Source: Anabaena minutissima FACHB-250
Lineage (GTDB): Bacteria; Cyanobacteriota; Cyanobacteriia; Cyanobacteriales; Nostocaceae
Direction of reading: 5' to 3'
Length of the DNA stretch: 64,000 bases
Assembly: GCF_014697125.1 (NCBI RefSeq)
Contig: NZ_JACJRG010000009.1
Location: forward strand, 62,001 to 126,000
In this document: in pieces, positions 57,073-64,000 of the stretch
Layout: every line of letters begins with the position of its first letter
How positions within the stretch are numbered: the first letter of the stretch is position 1
Made by a program: the position numbers and the translations under genes
The notes under the pieces: generated by a model
The model's database searches: none
Told to the model about the DNA's origin: nothing
What the model saw: only the letters and a program-made list of their open reading frames with translations

Positions 57073-57870
57073 CTATTTTTCGGAAGAGGGTAGGAGTTTG
57101 GCGATCGCTGACACATCCATACTAGTTATACTAGCTACCTGTTCCACAGTCATACCACTTGCTAGCAAGTTGCTAGCCGTTTGTAATAATTTTGACTCAG
57201 CCCTATCTGCACGTTGACGTTCTTGTTGGGCGCGTTGATGTTCTTGTTCTGCGCGTTGGCGTTCTTGTTCTTCCGGTGTGGGGAGTAATTCTCCATCAGT
57301 ATTTGCCCAGCGTAGCCAAGTTGCGTCTATGCCTTTGTAGTTTCCTTGCCAACGCTGCAAGGCTAACCCTAATGATTCACTGAATAATTGATTGCGATCG
57401 TTGGCTACTAAGGGTTGGTAAACTCTCTGTTGGATAGAAAAGCCAGCCCAATCATCTGGGTTAAAGGGGTCGTACCAGAAATATTCAGGTACGCGCATTT
57501 GATTTTGATAAATCAGCTTTTTCTCGTTTTTGTCTGTGGTGGCTGTACTTTCAGAAAGCAACTCAATCACTACATCAGGTGCTTTTCCTTCTTCCCAAAC
57601 AACCCAACTTTTGCGTTCACCTTTGGGGACACCTAACACTATAAAAAAGTCTGGGCCTTTAAAGTCTTTATTTCGCACTTGCGCCAGACTGTAGTAGACA
57701 AACATATTTCCCCCGACAAACCCATCTTCGCGGTGTGATAACCAAGGAATTAAGGCATCTATCAGTAAGTCCATCTGGGCTTTGTGCCTTGCGCTTTCCA
57801 TTGGGACACCATCATCATAGGGAAGCTCTGTTTCGGAAGGTGGAAGTTCAATTAAGGTTGTTTCTGACAT
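57073..57870 (-). CDS. Uma2-family putative endonuclease with coiled-coil tail
   Basis: 265 residues. Uma2 core with GPDFFIVLGV and PDVVIELLSESTATTDKNEKKLIYQNQMRVPEYFWYDP (Asp, Glu and Lys of a PD-(D/E)xK site). The C-terminus has a coiled coil of repeated QERQRAEQEHQRA units encoded by a short DNA repeat. It is followed in the same direction by its paralogue's start 65 bases upstream. Confidence 0.85.
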   Translation of the reverse strand: MSETTLIELPPSETELPYDDGVPMESARHKAQMDLLIDALIPWLSHREDGFVGGNMFVYYSLAQVRNKDFKGPDFFIVLGVPKGERKSWVVWEEGKAPDVVIELLSESTATTDKNEKKLIYQNQMRVPEYFWYDPFNPDDWAGFSIQQRVYQPLVANDRNQLFSESLGLALQRWQGNYKGIDATWLRWANTDGELLPTPEEQERQRAEQEHQRAQQERQRADRAESKLLQTASNLLASGMTVEQVASITSMDVSAIAKLLPSSEK

Positions 57871-57934
57871 GGCTGTTCACCAGTGGGTAGCCCGCAGCGA
57901 ATATATCTATATTATCGGAAAGAATAGTCAAAAG

Positions 57935-58702
57935 TTATTGATTATCAGGTTCAACACCAAGCGATCGCAATTGTGCCATTAATCTTTCAGCACGTTGTTT
58001 TTCTTGGTCAGCACGTTGTTTTTCTTGGTCAGCACGTTGTCTTTCTTGTTCTACAGGAGTTAACACCCAGTTCCCCGTTTCATCATACCAGCGTAACCAA
58101 GATTGTTCGACATCTTGATAAATGCCCTGCCAAACGCCCAAACCTAACTGAACTTCTGGTATCCAAAAGCGTGATTCAGTTAGTTCTATCTCAGAGTAAC
58201 TACCACCATCTAATTTAAACATCCTAAATTCATATTTGTAGCGGTCAAAAATAGCGTAATAGGGAATACGCAAACTCTGTTCATACACTTCCCATTTCCT
58301 TGGGGGTTGCTCAACATCCCGCAATGTTTGCCCTAAGTCTTCTTTTTCAGTACCAGGAGATAACAACTCCACCACAATGAAAGGATTAACCCCTTCTTGC
58401 CAAACTACATAACTTAAACGTAAATCCCGTTGTTCATACAGTCGGGAAACACCCAAAACAGCAAACCAATCTGGTCGCTTATACCACAGTGGATGGCGTG
58501 GGTCATAGTAAAGATTTAAATCGCTGGCGGTAAATAGCTCGTCGCTGGGGTAATTTGGCGGACGAAAGGTTTCGTCTAATAGACGGGGTTGCAACAAATG
58601 AAACTGATCTGGCAAACCAGGTTCCTCTGGATCTTCGCTCTTGAGATCATACATCGTCGGTAATACTTCTTTCGGGGAAAGTGGCGGGTCAGTTTGATAC
58701 AT
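57935..58702 (-). CDS. Uma2-family putative endonuclease (second copy)
   Basis: 255 residues from the ATG at 58702 (MYQTDPPLSPKEVLPTMYD); a frame to 58792 adds 30 residues of no coding look. Core motifs are RPDWFAVLGV and NPFIVVELLSPGTEKEDLG, then IPYYAIFDRYKYEFRMF. The tail has three near-identical QRADQEK repeats encoded by a 21-base DNA repeat. Paralogue of the previous gene; both may be cotranscribed. Confidence 0.85.
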   Translation of the reverse strand: MYQTDPPLSPKEVLPTMYDLKSEDPEEPGLPDQFHLLQPRLLDETFRPPNYPSDELFTASDLNLYYDPRHPLWYKRPDWFAVLGVSRLYEQRDLRLSYVVWQEGVNPFIVVELLSPGTEKEDLGQTLRDVEQPPRKWEVYEQSLRIPYYAIFDRYKYEFRMFKLDGGSYSEIELTESRFWIPEVQLGLGVWQGIYQDVEQSWLRWYDETGNWVLTPVEQERQRADQEKQRADQEKQRAERLMAQLRSLGVEPDNQ

Positions 58703-58849
58703 GGTGCAACAGTCCTGACTATGAGACTCTTCTATTGTAAGGATTTTCGTCCTGATTATAGAAGATGTGAATAACTGTCCATCCCTCACCACACACCTTG
58801 CTGTCTTAACAGCAAAGTCTTAAAGAAATAGCGACTTACTTTGAGGCAT

Positions 58850-60301
58850 TTACCAACGGGAAACTTGATCAAGCACACTACCATTGGCGGCGACTAATTG
58901 AATTTGCAATGGCATTTGTCCGGCGGCGTGGGTAGAACAACTTAAACAAGGGTCAAAAGCACGAATTCCTGCTTCGATACGGTTGAGCATCCCTTCAGGA
59001 ATTTCTGTACCTTGAATAAAGTGCCTAGCAATTTGAGCAACTGTACGATTCATCGCCAGATTATTTTGACCAGTTGCAATAATTAGATTAACTTTTTGCA
59101 ATAAGCCATTTTCATCTACTTGATAATGATGAAATAATGTGCCTCGTGGTGCTTCACTGACACCAACCCCCTCTAATTGATTTACTCCGGCTTCTGCACG
59201 TAATCGATTTGATAGTATATCTGGGTGATCCAGAAAAATTTCCACGTATTCAATACAGGCGAGAATTTCAATTAAGCGGGCATAGTGATAGAAAAATGAT
59301 GATGTGACCGTACCTTGAGCGTGTTGGCGAAATTCCCGCAATTCTTTATCTGCTAGAGGCGTACCAATAGAACTGCAAATATTTAAACGTGCTAGCGGCC
59401 CTACCCGATACATCCCACTATCTAAACGGCAATGACCATCTTCATCTGGATAACCCAAGGGGTGATAATAGGGTGATTTTAAATAAGAATCTGATTGTAC
59501 TGCCTCCCCAATAAATTCTTGATAGCGTGTGGGGTCAAGTTTATCAGCAATGATATTACCGCTACTATCAACAAATCGGATATGTCCGTCGTAGGTTTCC
59601 CATAAACCGTCAGGGGTAACTAAACCCATAAACAAGCTAGGGAAATTGCCAAAGGTTTGCACTTCTTTTTGATAGTCTTTTAACAGCCCCTTGAATTTCT
59701 CCAAAGCATCTAAGGTAGTAGCTTTTGCTTCGGGGATGCGCTGCTGAATGTGAGCGCGTGCTTCGGGTGTTAGGGGTTCTCTCACACCTCCAGGAACAGC
59801 CCAAGCTGGATGAATTTTTGCCCCTCCCAATAATTCAATAATTTCTTGTCCAAATTGACGGAGACGGATACCACCACGAGCTAATTCTGGTTCGGCGGCG
59901 ATTAAGCCAAAAACATTGCGTTTTGCGGGGTCACTATCCATACCCAGTAATAAATCAGGGGCGGTGAGGTGAAAGAAACTTAGCGCATGGGACTGGATAA
60001 TTTGCCCCCAATTTATCAGACGGCGGAGTTTAGCGGCAACTGGGGGGATAGTTACTGCTAAAATGCGATCGCCTGCTTTTGCTGAAGCTAGCAAGTGACT
60101 CACCGGACAAATACCACAGACACGCGCCGTAATTCCAGGCATTTCCCACAGGGGACGACCCTCACAAAACTTTTCAAAGCCTCGAAATTCAGTAACATGA
60201 AACCGCGCATCGCTGACTTGTCCGGTATCGTCTAGGTAAATACTGATTTTCGCGTGTCCTTCAATCCGGGTAACGGGGTCGATGACAATTCGTTTAGACA
60301 T
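58850..60301 (-). CDS. hoxH: Bidirectional NiFe hydrogenase large subunit HoxH
   Basis: 483 residues. NiFe ligands are [10 protein letters not shown] (L1, about 60-69) and [10 protein letters not shown] (L2) near the C-terminus, with the 20 or so residues after the His being the peptide removed by HoxW. It binds H2 together with HoxY and exchanges electrons with NAD(P) through HoxFU. It is the last gene of the minus-strand cluster. Directly upstream of ATG is a heptamer array (60302-60329), so there is no AGGAG ribosome site. Confidence 0.97.
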   Translation of the reverse strand: MSKRIVIDPVTRIEGHAKISIYLDDTGQVSDARFHVTEFRGFEKFCEGRPLWEMPGITARVCGICPVSHLLASAKAGDRILAVTIPPVAAKLRRLINWGQIIQSHALSFFHLTAPDLLLGMDSDPAKRNVFGLIAAEPELARGGIRLRQFGQEIIELLGGAKIHPAWAVPGGVREPLTPEARAHIQQRIPEAKATTLDALEKFKGLLKDYQKEVQTFGNFPSLFMGLVTPDGLWETYDGHIRFVDSSGNIIADKLDPTRYQEFIGEAVQSDSYLKSPYYHPLGYPDEDGHCRLDSGMYRVGPLARLNICSSIGTPLADKELREFRQHAQGTVTSSFFYHYARLIEILACIEYVEIFLDHPDILSNRLRAEAGVNQLEGVGVSEAPRGTLFHHYQVDENGLLQKVNLIIATGQNNLAMNRTVAQIARHFIQGTEIPEGMLNRIEAGIRAFDPCLSCSTHAAGQMPLQIQLVAANGSVLDQVSRW

Positions 60302-60329
60302 AGGTGACAGGGGATAGGTGACAGGTGAC
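60302..60329. repeat. Heptamer tandem repeat abutting hoxH start codon
   Basis: Four heptamers of the AGGTGAC family. On the coding strand the array ends exactly at the ATG of hoxH. Confidence 0.8.
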
Positions 60330-60372
60330 AGTCAATATAGCGGTTCTCCCACAGTTTTGACCTCTCTCCAAA

Positions 60373-60432
60373 CCTCTCTCCTTCAAGGAGAGAGGCTTTG
60401 AGTTTTATCCCCCTTCCCTTGTAGGGAAGGGG
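60373..60432. repeat. Two hairpin repeats between CBS gene and hoxH
   Basis: CCTCTCTCCTT-CAAGGAGAGAGG (60373-60395) and CCCCTTCCC-TTGTA-GGGAAGGGG (60410-60432); the latter is a copy of 37727-37749. They could weaken read-through into hoxH. Confidence 0.7.
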
Positions 60433-60490
60433 TTAGGGGTTAGGTCTGTATTCCATTCAACTGCAAACCGCTATAGTCAACCATCAACCC

Positions 60491-61105
60491 CTAAAGATCA
60501 TAAAGTCGGGCTTCTAGTGCTTCTGGGTATTCGTCACTGTAATCTTCAAAGGCTGTTTTGTGAATCTTTTCTGCTCTTTGGTGGGCGATTTCTGATTGCA
60601 GTTCCTCGACAACATCCCAAGCGGCGGCGCATTCTTCGGAACGGATACCTTTTTGATCGCAAATGACGCGGGCTTTTTGAATTTCTTCTTGTAACTGTTG
60701 TTCTAGAACAATTGTTCGCGGTAGTTCGAGAAAGTTACTGTGAGCTAGAATGTCAGTCAGGGAAATTATCCCCAATAAATCCCCTTGGATAACGGGCGCT
60801 CTGTGTAGATGATAATCAGCGAATAATCGAGCTACGTATTCTAAACCAAGGTCTGGATTAATGGCGATGCAAGGCTTGGTCATCACCTCGTAGACTCTGA
60901 CTTTACCAGGGTCTTTACCATAAGCAATGACCTTATAGACAATATCACTCTCGCTAATGATGCCGTAAGCATCTTGTTCGTGGCGACGATCTACAATTAA
61001 GGCTCGCCAGTCTCTAGCACGCATTAATTTTACAGCTTCGGCTACAGTGGCAGAACTGCGAATAGTTGCCACATCTTTCGTCATTACATCGGCTGCTTTT
61101 AACAT
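60491..61105 (-). CDS. CBS-domain protein inside hox cluster
   Basis: 204 residues with two CBS domains (AADVMTKDVATIRSSATVAEAVKLMRARDWRALIV and EVMTKPCIAINPDLGLEYVARLFADYHLHRAPVIQGDLLGIISLTDIL), then a helical tail. CBS pairs bind adenosine nucleotides. Located between hoxY and hoxH, corresponding by position to the second interspersed ORF in the A. variabilis cluster. It may sense energy state for hydrogenase, which is inference. Confidence 0.85.
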   Translation of the reverse strand: MLKAADVMTKDVATIRSSATVAEAVKLMRARDWRALIVDRRHEQDAYGIISESDIVYKVIAYGKDPGKVRVYEVMTKPCIAINPDLGLEYVARLFADYHLHRAPVIQGDLLGIISLTDILAHSNFLELPRTIVLEQQLQEEIQKARVICDQKGIRSEECAAAWDVVEELQSEIAHQRAEKIHKTAFEDYSDEYPEALEARLYDL

Positions 61106-61123
61106 AATTACTCTGGGTTGGAA

Positions 61124-61171
61124 AGGTGATAGGTGACAGGTGACAGGTGATAGGTGACAGGTGATAGGTGA
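61124..61171. repeat. Heptamer tandem repeat upstream of CBS gene
   Basis: Almost seven copies of AGGTGAC/AGGTGAT, 18 bases before the CBS gene start. Confidence 0.85.
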
Positions 61172-61274
61172 AATGTGGCAATAGAGGAGTAAGGAGGTAG
61201 AAGTTATTCAATTTTGAATTTTGTTAGCGCAGCGTTAGCGAGTCATCGAGCGTCATTTTGAATTGATACGCCTA

Positions 61275-61820
61275 TTACCCAAACTTAATAAACTCTCGTC
61301 CAGCTAGATGGGGTATTTCTCCACGCAATAGCGGTTCTAGGGCGGCGCGAATACGTGTGGCTGAGGGTGGACAACCGGGTAAATAAATGTCAACGGGTAC
61401 TATTGTATGTACGGGTGTTACTTGATCTAGTAATGGGGGAACAATGCCTGGCTCGTGGGGAATTTGAGGATAAAGATCAGCTGTTTGGATGTAAGAACGT
61501 TCCAGAACTGGTTCAGCACTACCCAAAGGATTACGTAAACCGGTGACATTAGCAGTTACAGCACAGTCACCAAAGGAAATTAATATTTGAGAACGTTCCC
61601 TAACAATCTGGATAGTTTCCCAGTGTTCTTCATTAGCGATCGCACCTTCTACCAATACCACGTCTACACCCTCTGGATATTCTTTAATATCTGCAAAGGG
61701 ACTAAAAACTACATCTGCCTGGGCGGCTAAATCAATCAGCCATTCGTCTAAATCCAGAAAGGACATATGACAGCCAGAACAGCCACCCAACCATACTGTT
61801 GCTAATTTCAAGCGAGACAT
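61275..61820 (-). CDS. hoxY: Bidirectional NiFe hydrogenase small subunit HoxY
   Basis: 181 residues from MSRLKLATVWLGGCSGCHMS at 61820; a frame to 61865 runs into repeats. Proximal 4Fe-4S ligands are in GGCSGCHMS, GDCAVTANVTG and LPGCPPSATRI, as in short hydrogenase small subunits without distal clusters. It links HoxH to HoxU. A triple AATTCGT array precedes the ATG by three bases. Confidence 0.96.
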   Translation of the reverse strand: MSRLKLATVWLGGCSGCHMSFLDLDEWLIDLAAQADVVFSPFADIKEYPEGVDVVLVEGAIANEEHWETIQIVRERSQILISFGDCAVTANVTGLRNPLGSAEPVLERSYIQTADLYPQIPHEPGIVPPLLDQVTPVHTIVPVDIYLPGCPPSATRIRAALEPLLRGEIPHLAGREFIKFG

Positions 61821-61823
61821 AAT

Positions 61824-61844
61824 AATTCGTAATTCGTAATTCGT
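61824..61844. repeat. Heptamer tandem repeat abutting hoxY start
   Basis: Three perfect copies of AATTCGT, 3 bases before the start codon of hoxY. Confidence 0.75.
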
Positions 61845-61904
61845 AATACCGCTACGCGGAAGCAAGCTACCTAATTTGAGAGTGTTGGCTGTAGAAAAAT
61901 TTCC

Positions 61905-61932
61905 CCCTGCTCCCTGCTCCCTGCCCCCTGCC
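61905..61932. repeat. Heptamer tandem repeat at the end of DUF3122 gene
   Basis: Four heptamers (CCCTGCT, CCCTGCT, CCCTGCC, CCCTGCC) that begin at the base next to the stop codon of the DUF3122 gene; the stop itself is in a degenerate fifth unit. Confidence 0.75.
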
Positions 61933-62526
61933 CTATGCCCGACTTAGGAGTGTCTGCCATTCTTGGACGACGCGCTGGGGGACGTTGATGTTAATGGAGC
62001 GATCTCCAGGTAAAGGTATGCTCAAGGTTAGGGGTGCTTGTGGTAGTTGGGGTAAGATATCCTGAAAGTCATATTGGCCAATAGTTGGGGCTGGTGCTTC
62101 ATCTAAGAAAACATCGGCAGCACTCAAGACTTTACCTGTAGCTGTGGAGATTTTTAAGGGTTGGGGATGAATTAGTTCGGCAGAACCAGGAAACCCTACT
62201 AGGCGCAGATTTAAAGTTTGAGCTTGACCAGGATAAACTTGTTTAAATAGGACAACTTGCCAAACTTTTCCTGACTCATCAGCTAATTTTGTTTGTGAGC
62301 GATAGAGAATTTCTGCTGTTGCTGTTTTTTGTTGCTCGACAGCTGCAATCACTGTTTCGGTATAGAAGCTTCCTAAACCCAGGAACATAAAAATCGTGAG
62401 TATCCCCAACAGTAGTAGCCACCACACAAGATTTTTGAAATAAGTCGGTGACAGACACATAGATGAAAGAGAGATAATACTCCTGTTCCGGTTGCGCTTG
62501 TTTGGTTTTCGGCTGATTTTTGACAT
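61933..62526 (-). CDS. DUF3122 protein inside hox cluster
   Basis: 197 residues; AGGAGG with 8-base spacing before the ATG at 62526 decides the start over the GTG at 62535. One membrane segment at about 32-54 (LVWWLLLLGILTIFMFLGLG), then an extracytoplasmic domain with ATAEILYRSQTKLADESGKVWQVVLFK and LRLVGFPGSAELIHPQPL, the DUF3122 pattern. It sits between hoxU and hoxY, like ORF3 of A. variabilis. Unknown function; a membrane anchor for hydrogenase is only a guess. Confidence 0.8.
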   Translation of the reverse strand: MSKISRKPNKRNRNRSIISLSSMCLSPTYFKNLVWWLLLLGILTIFMFLGLGSFYTETVIAAVEQQKTATAEILYRSQTKLADESGKVWQVVLFKQVYPGQAQTLNLRLVGFPGSAELIHPQPLKISTATGKVLSAADVFLDEAPAPTIGQYDFQDILPQLPQAPLTLSIPLPGDRSININVPQRVVQEWQTLLSRA

Positions 62527-62582
62527 CAGATTCACCTCCTAGTGTGGGTGAGGATAGAGCATTGAGGTACAATCCCCAGTCC

Positions 62583-63299
62583 CTAAAAATTCCATTCCTG
62601 TTTTTTCCGTGCGGTAACTAAAAAATCGAGTTTGGCGCGATCGCGTTTCATTTCGCCGACGCTAGAACCTTGGTAAAATAGTGCGCCTGTGGGACAAGCA
62701 TTGACGCATTTACCGCAGGAGGTACAAGTTTGGGACGTTCCCCAAGGTTGGCTCAAGTCGGTAATAACGTGGGAGTTTGTCCCCCTCCCTGCCATATCCC
62801 AGGTATGTGCGCCTTCGATTTCGTCACATACACGGATGCAGCGCGTACAAAGAACACAACGGTTATGGTCAAGACCAAAGCGATCGTGAGAAACATCAAC
62901 TTTGCGATCGGGGAAATGGTAGGCTAAACGCACATGATCCATATCCATCTCAATAGCTAGGTCTTGTAATTCACAGTTACCGTTAGCTACACACACCGAG
63001 CAGATGTGATTACCTTCGGCAAATAGCATTTCGATAATTGTGCGGCGGTAACTTTGCAGGCGATCGCTATTAGTCACTACTCCCATACCCTCAGTAACTT
63101 TTGTCACACAAGCAGGAAGTAACTTATTCATCCCAGCAATTTCTACCAAACACAACCGACAAGCACCCACATCTCCCACACCCTCTAAATGACACAGCGT
63201 GGGAATATAAACACCCGCTTCTTGCGCCGCCTGTAATACCGTTTCTTCCTCCCGCGCACTGATTAATTGACTATCTATCGTTAGGGTTTTTACAGACAT
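62583..63299 (-). CDS. hoxU: Bidirectional hydrogenase diaphorase subunit HoxU
   Basis: 238 residues. An N-terminal 2Fe-2S ferredoxin-like domain (LCHLEGVGDVGACRLCLVEI and PACVT), then HxxxC-type cluster GNHICSVCVANGNCEL, and two 4Fe-4S motifs CVLCTRCIRVCDE and CTSCGKCVNACP. It passes electrons between HoxF and HoxY. Follows hoxF by 67 bases. Confidence 0.95.
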   Translation of the reverse strand: MSVKTLTIDSQLISAREEETVLQAAQEAGVYIPTLCHLEGVGDVGACRLCLVEIAGMNKLLPACVTKVTEGMGVVTNSDRLQSYRRTIIEMLFAEGNHICSVCVANGNCELQDLAIEMDMDHVRLAYHFPDRKVDVSHDRFGLDHNRCVLCTRCIRVCDEIEGAHTWDMAGRGTNSHVITDLSQPWGTSQTCTSCGKCVNACPTGALFYQGSSVGEMKRDRAKLDFLVTARKKQEWNF

Positions 63300-63366
63300 A
63301 ATACTAATTCGTAATTAGGATAGGGTATTGGAGATGAGTTACTCTCTCCCTTCCCCTCAACACTCC

Positions 63367-64000
63367 CTACTCAGCACTCATCACCAATGCCAAATACTCC
63401 TCGTGGAAGTAGCGTAGTGTGCTGAATACAGGATTGGGTGCAGACTGGCCTAAACCGCATAAGCTGGTGTGCTTCACCATGTCACACAGTTCTTCTAGGA
63501 GTTGTAAATCGGCTTGTGATGCTTTACCTGCGCTAATTTTGGTTAATAATCCATGTAACTGCACAGTCCCGACTCGGCAAGGAATGCACTTACCGCAGGA
63601 TTCATCCATGCAAAATTCCATGAAGAAGCGGGCAACATCTACCATGTTGGTAGTTTGATCCATGACGATCATCCCACCAGAACCCATCATTGAACCCAGA
63701 CTAGTTAAGGATTCATAGTCTACAGGAGTATCAAAAGTGGAGGCAGGAATACATCCCCCAGAAGGGCCACCTGTTTGTACTGCTTTCGCTATACCACCAT
63801 CAGGAATACCACCTCCCATTTGTTCAACTATCTCCCGTAGAGAAGTACCCATTGGCACTTCGATTAAACCTGTGTTTTTAATTTTGCCAGCGAGTGCAAA
63901 TACCTTTGTACCTTTGCTTTTAGCAGTTCCGATACTAGCAAACCAGTCAGCACCTTTACGGTTAATGGGTGCAATATTAGCAAAGGTTTCGACGTTATTA
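63367..64000 (-). CDS. hoxF: Bidirectional hydrogenase diaphorase subunit HoxF (partial, C-terminal 210 residues)
   Basis: The frame runs off the right edge. The visible part begins [12 protein letters not shown], then [21 protein letters not shown], the family 4Fe-4S motif [19 protein letters not shown], and [18 protein letters not shown]. The FMN and NAD sites lie outside the window. An internal ATG at 63858 is not the start. The last residues, MSAE, and the stop TAG come from a TGAGTGC-TGAGTAG heptamer pair. Confidence 0.93.
   Translation of the reverse strand, partial: NNVETFANIAPINRKGADWFASIGTAKSKGTKVFALAGKIKNTGLIEVPMGTSLREIVEQMGGGIPDGGIAKAVQTGGPSGGCIPASTFDTPVDYESLTSLGSMMGSGGMIVMDQTTNMVDVARFFMEFCMDESCGKCIPCRVGTVQLHGLLTKISAGKASQADLQLLEELCDMVKHTSLCGLGQSAPNPVFSTLRYFHEEYLALVMSAE

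Overview
The window reads as chromosome from a filamentous, heterocyst-forming cyanobacterium (Nostoc/Anabaena/Trichormus type). Grounds: very many GCGATCGC (HIP1) octamers, cyanobacterial families (SipA, a GUN4-domain protein, DUF1818, DUF3122, DUF3134, carotenoid oxygenase, sucrose-phosphate phosphatase, giant Ser/Thr-kinase/AAA/GAF proteins), heptanucleotide tandem repeats of the kind called STRR in heterocystous cyanobacteria, and a bidirectional hydrogenase cluster ordered hoxF-hoxU-ORF-hoxY-ORF-hoxH, which from memory matches Anabaena variabilis and not Nostoc PCC 7120, where hoxF is separated. Gene density is high and I see no intact transposase, prophage or CRISPR array.

Layout. 1-1181: 3' end of hemE and an SDR epimerase. 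1543-6051: a three-gene set made of a fused ThiF-like/YcaO cyclodehydratase, a metal-dependent amidohydrolase and an unrecognised protein; this is the best candidate for an undescribed (RiPP-like) pathway. 6219-16544: a signalling/NTPase island with a giant kinase-AAA-GAF-AAA protein broken by a one-base frameshift at about 8778, then two further AAA-like proteins built from the same two modules. 16575-34580: mostly minus-strand housekeeping and regulation (miaB, carotenoid oxygenase, a PIN-type toxin-antitoxin pair, a rhomboid homologue lacking its catalytic residues, a Ser/Thr kinase with TPRs, a large hybrid sensor kinase, bioF-like, ruvA, spp, phoH, KH protein, rpsP, ffh). 34778-45682: aminopeptidase P, PhzF, DUF4332, hoxW, acyltransferase, rpoZ, tRNA-Pro(GGG) and a large GUN4-domain protein. 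45894-58702: peroxiredoxin, SipA, Spy-like protein, NarL-type two-component pair, deaminase, K+ channel, desulfurase-like enzyme, CDF transporter, a broken PEP-CTERM protein, Ap4A phosphorylase, methyltransferase and two Uma2 proteins. 58850-64000: the hox cluster on the minus strand, hoxF running off the window edge.

Connections. HoxF/U (diaphorase) and HoxY/H (hydrogenase) form the NAD(P)-linked NiFe hydrogenase; HoxW at 38643-39119 is the protease expected to trim the HoxH tail, encoded 20 kb away. Heptamer arrays sit in most hox intergenic gaps, and arrays repeatedly begin exactly at CDS ends (ffh, DUF4332, hoxF, DUF3122) or abut start codons (hoxH, hoxY). That is the most striking non-genic pattern in the window.
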